NCBI GenBank assembly: GCA_024691145.1
Contig: JAILNW010000025.1
Location: forward strand, 1 to 6,553
Source: Lachnospiraceae bacterium
GTDB lineage: Bacteria; Bacillota; Clostridia; Lachnospirales; Lachnospiraceae
Reading direction: 5' to 3'
DNA length: 6,553 nt
The translations under genes were made by a program, and so were the position numbers. The notes beneath the pieces are model-generated. The model was not told the DNA's origin. It saw nothing but the letters and a program-made list of their open reading frames with translations, and ran no database searches. Shown piece after piece: positions 6,535 to 6,553 of this stretch (positions are counted from its first letter, which is position 1; each line of letters opens with the position of its first letter).

Positions 6535-6553
6535 AATCAATCCATACATTAGT

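Noticed and set aside
1..6553. CRISPR arrays, insertion sequences, tRNA/rRNA genes, defence or retron systems
   Set aside because: I saw no regularly spaced repeats, transposase-like proteins, terminal inverted repeats or structured RNA signatures. The genes are accounted for by exopolysaccharide synthesis and one secreted peptidase.

Overview
The window is AT-rich, and every supported gene lies on the minus strand, so transcription runs from right to left. Short intergenic gaps, strong purine-rich ribosome binding sites, GTG and ATG starts, a near-consensus sigma-A promoter and a Sec-type signal peptide with a Lys-rich start all suggest a low-GC Gram-positive of the Clostridia. A Lachnospiraceae-like gut or rumen bacterium is my guess, based on codon usage and protein style rather than on any marker gene.

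Right part (about 5058-6521): a stand-alone gene for a secreted papain-like (C39/clan CA) cysteine peptidase. It has a signal peptide, a putative pro-region of about 200 residues, an acidic Trp/Asp/Asn-rich stretch, a Pro-Val-Asp-Thr linker and a C-terminal catalytic domain. A strong 15-bp-stem hairpin (4994-5027) follows its stop codon and probably ends its transcript.

Middle (about 4759-4993): a gene-free AT-rich stretch with a very good minus-strand promoter (TTGAAA, 17 bp, TATAAT at 4828-4856). No c-di-GMP riboswitch is visible there.

Left part (1-4758): the first three genes of what looks like a Gram-positive Pel-type exopolysaccharide operon. (1) A membrane-anchored DUF2194 protein (2905-4758) carries a polysaccharide-deacetylase metal site and resembles the deacetylase half of PelA without the hydrolase half. 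(2) A PelD-type c-di-GMP receptor (580-2850) has a degenerate extended-SDR domain at its N-terminus, then four membrane helices, a coiled coil, a GAF domain and a degenerate GGDEF domain. That last domain keeps the RxxD inhibitory site but has EDGSI in place of GGDEF. (3) A PelE-like membrane/helical-repeat protein (566 to beyond position 1) is cut by the window edge. The glycosyltransferase PelF and transporter PelG would be expected just past the left edge.

Proposed working model, from knowledge of the Pel family and not from data here: PelD senses c-di-GMP at the membrane and, with PelE, activates polymerisation and export by PelF/PelG. The DUF2194 protein deacetylates the emerging amino-sugar polymer on the outer face. 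Whether the neighbouring secreted peptidase has any part in this matrix system is unknown.
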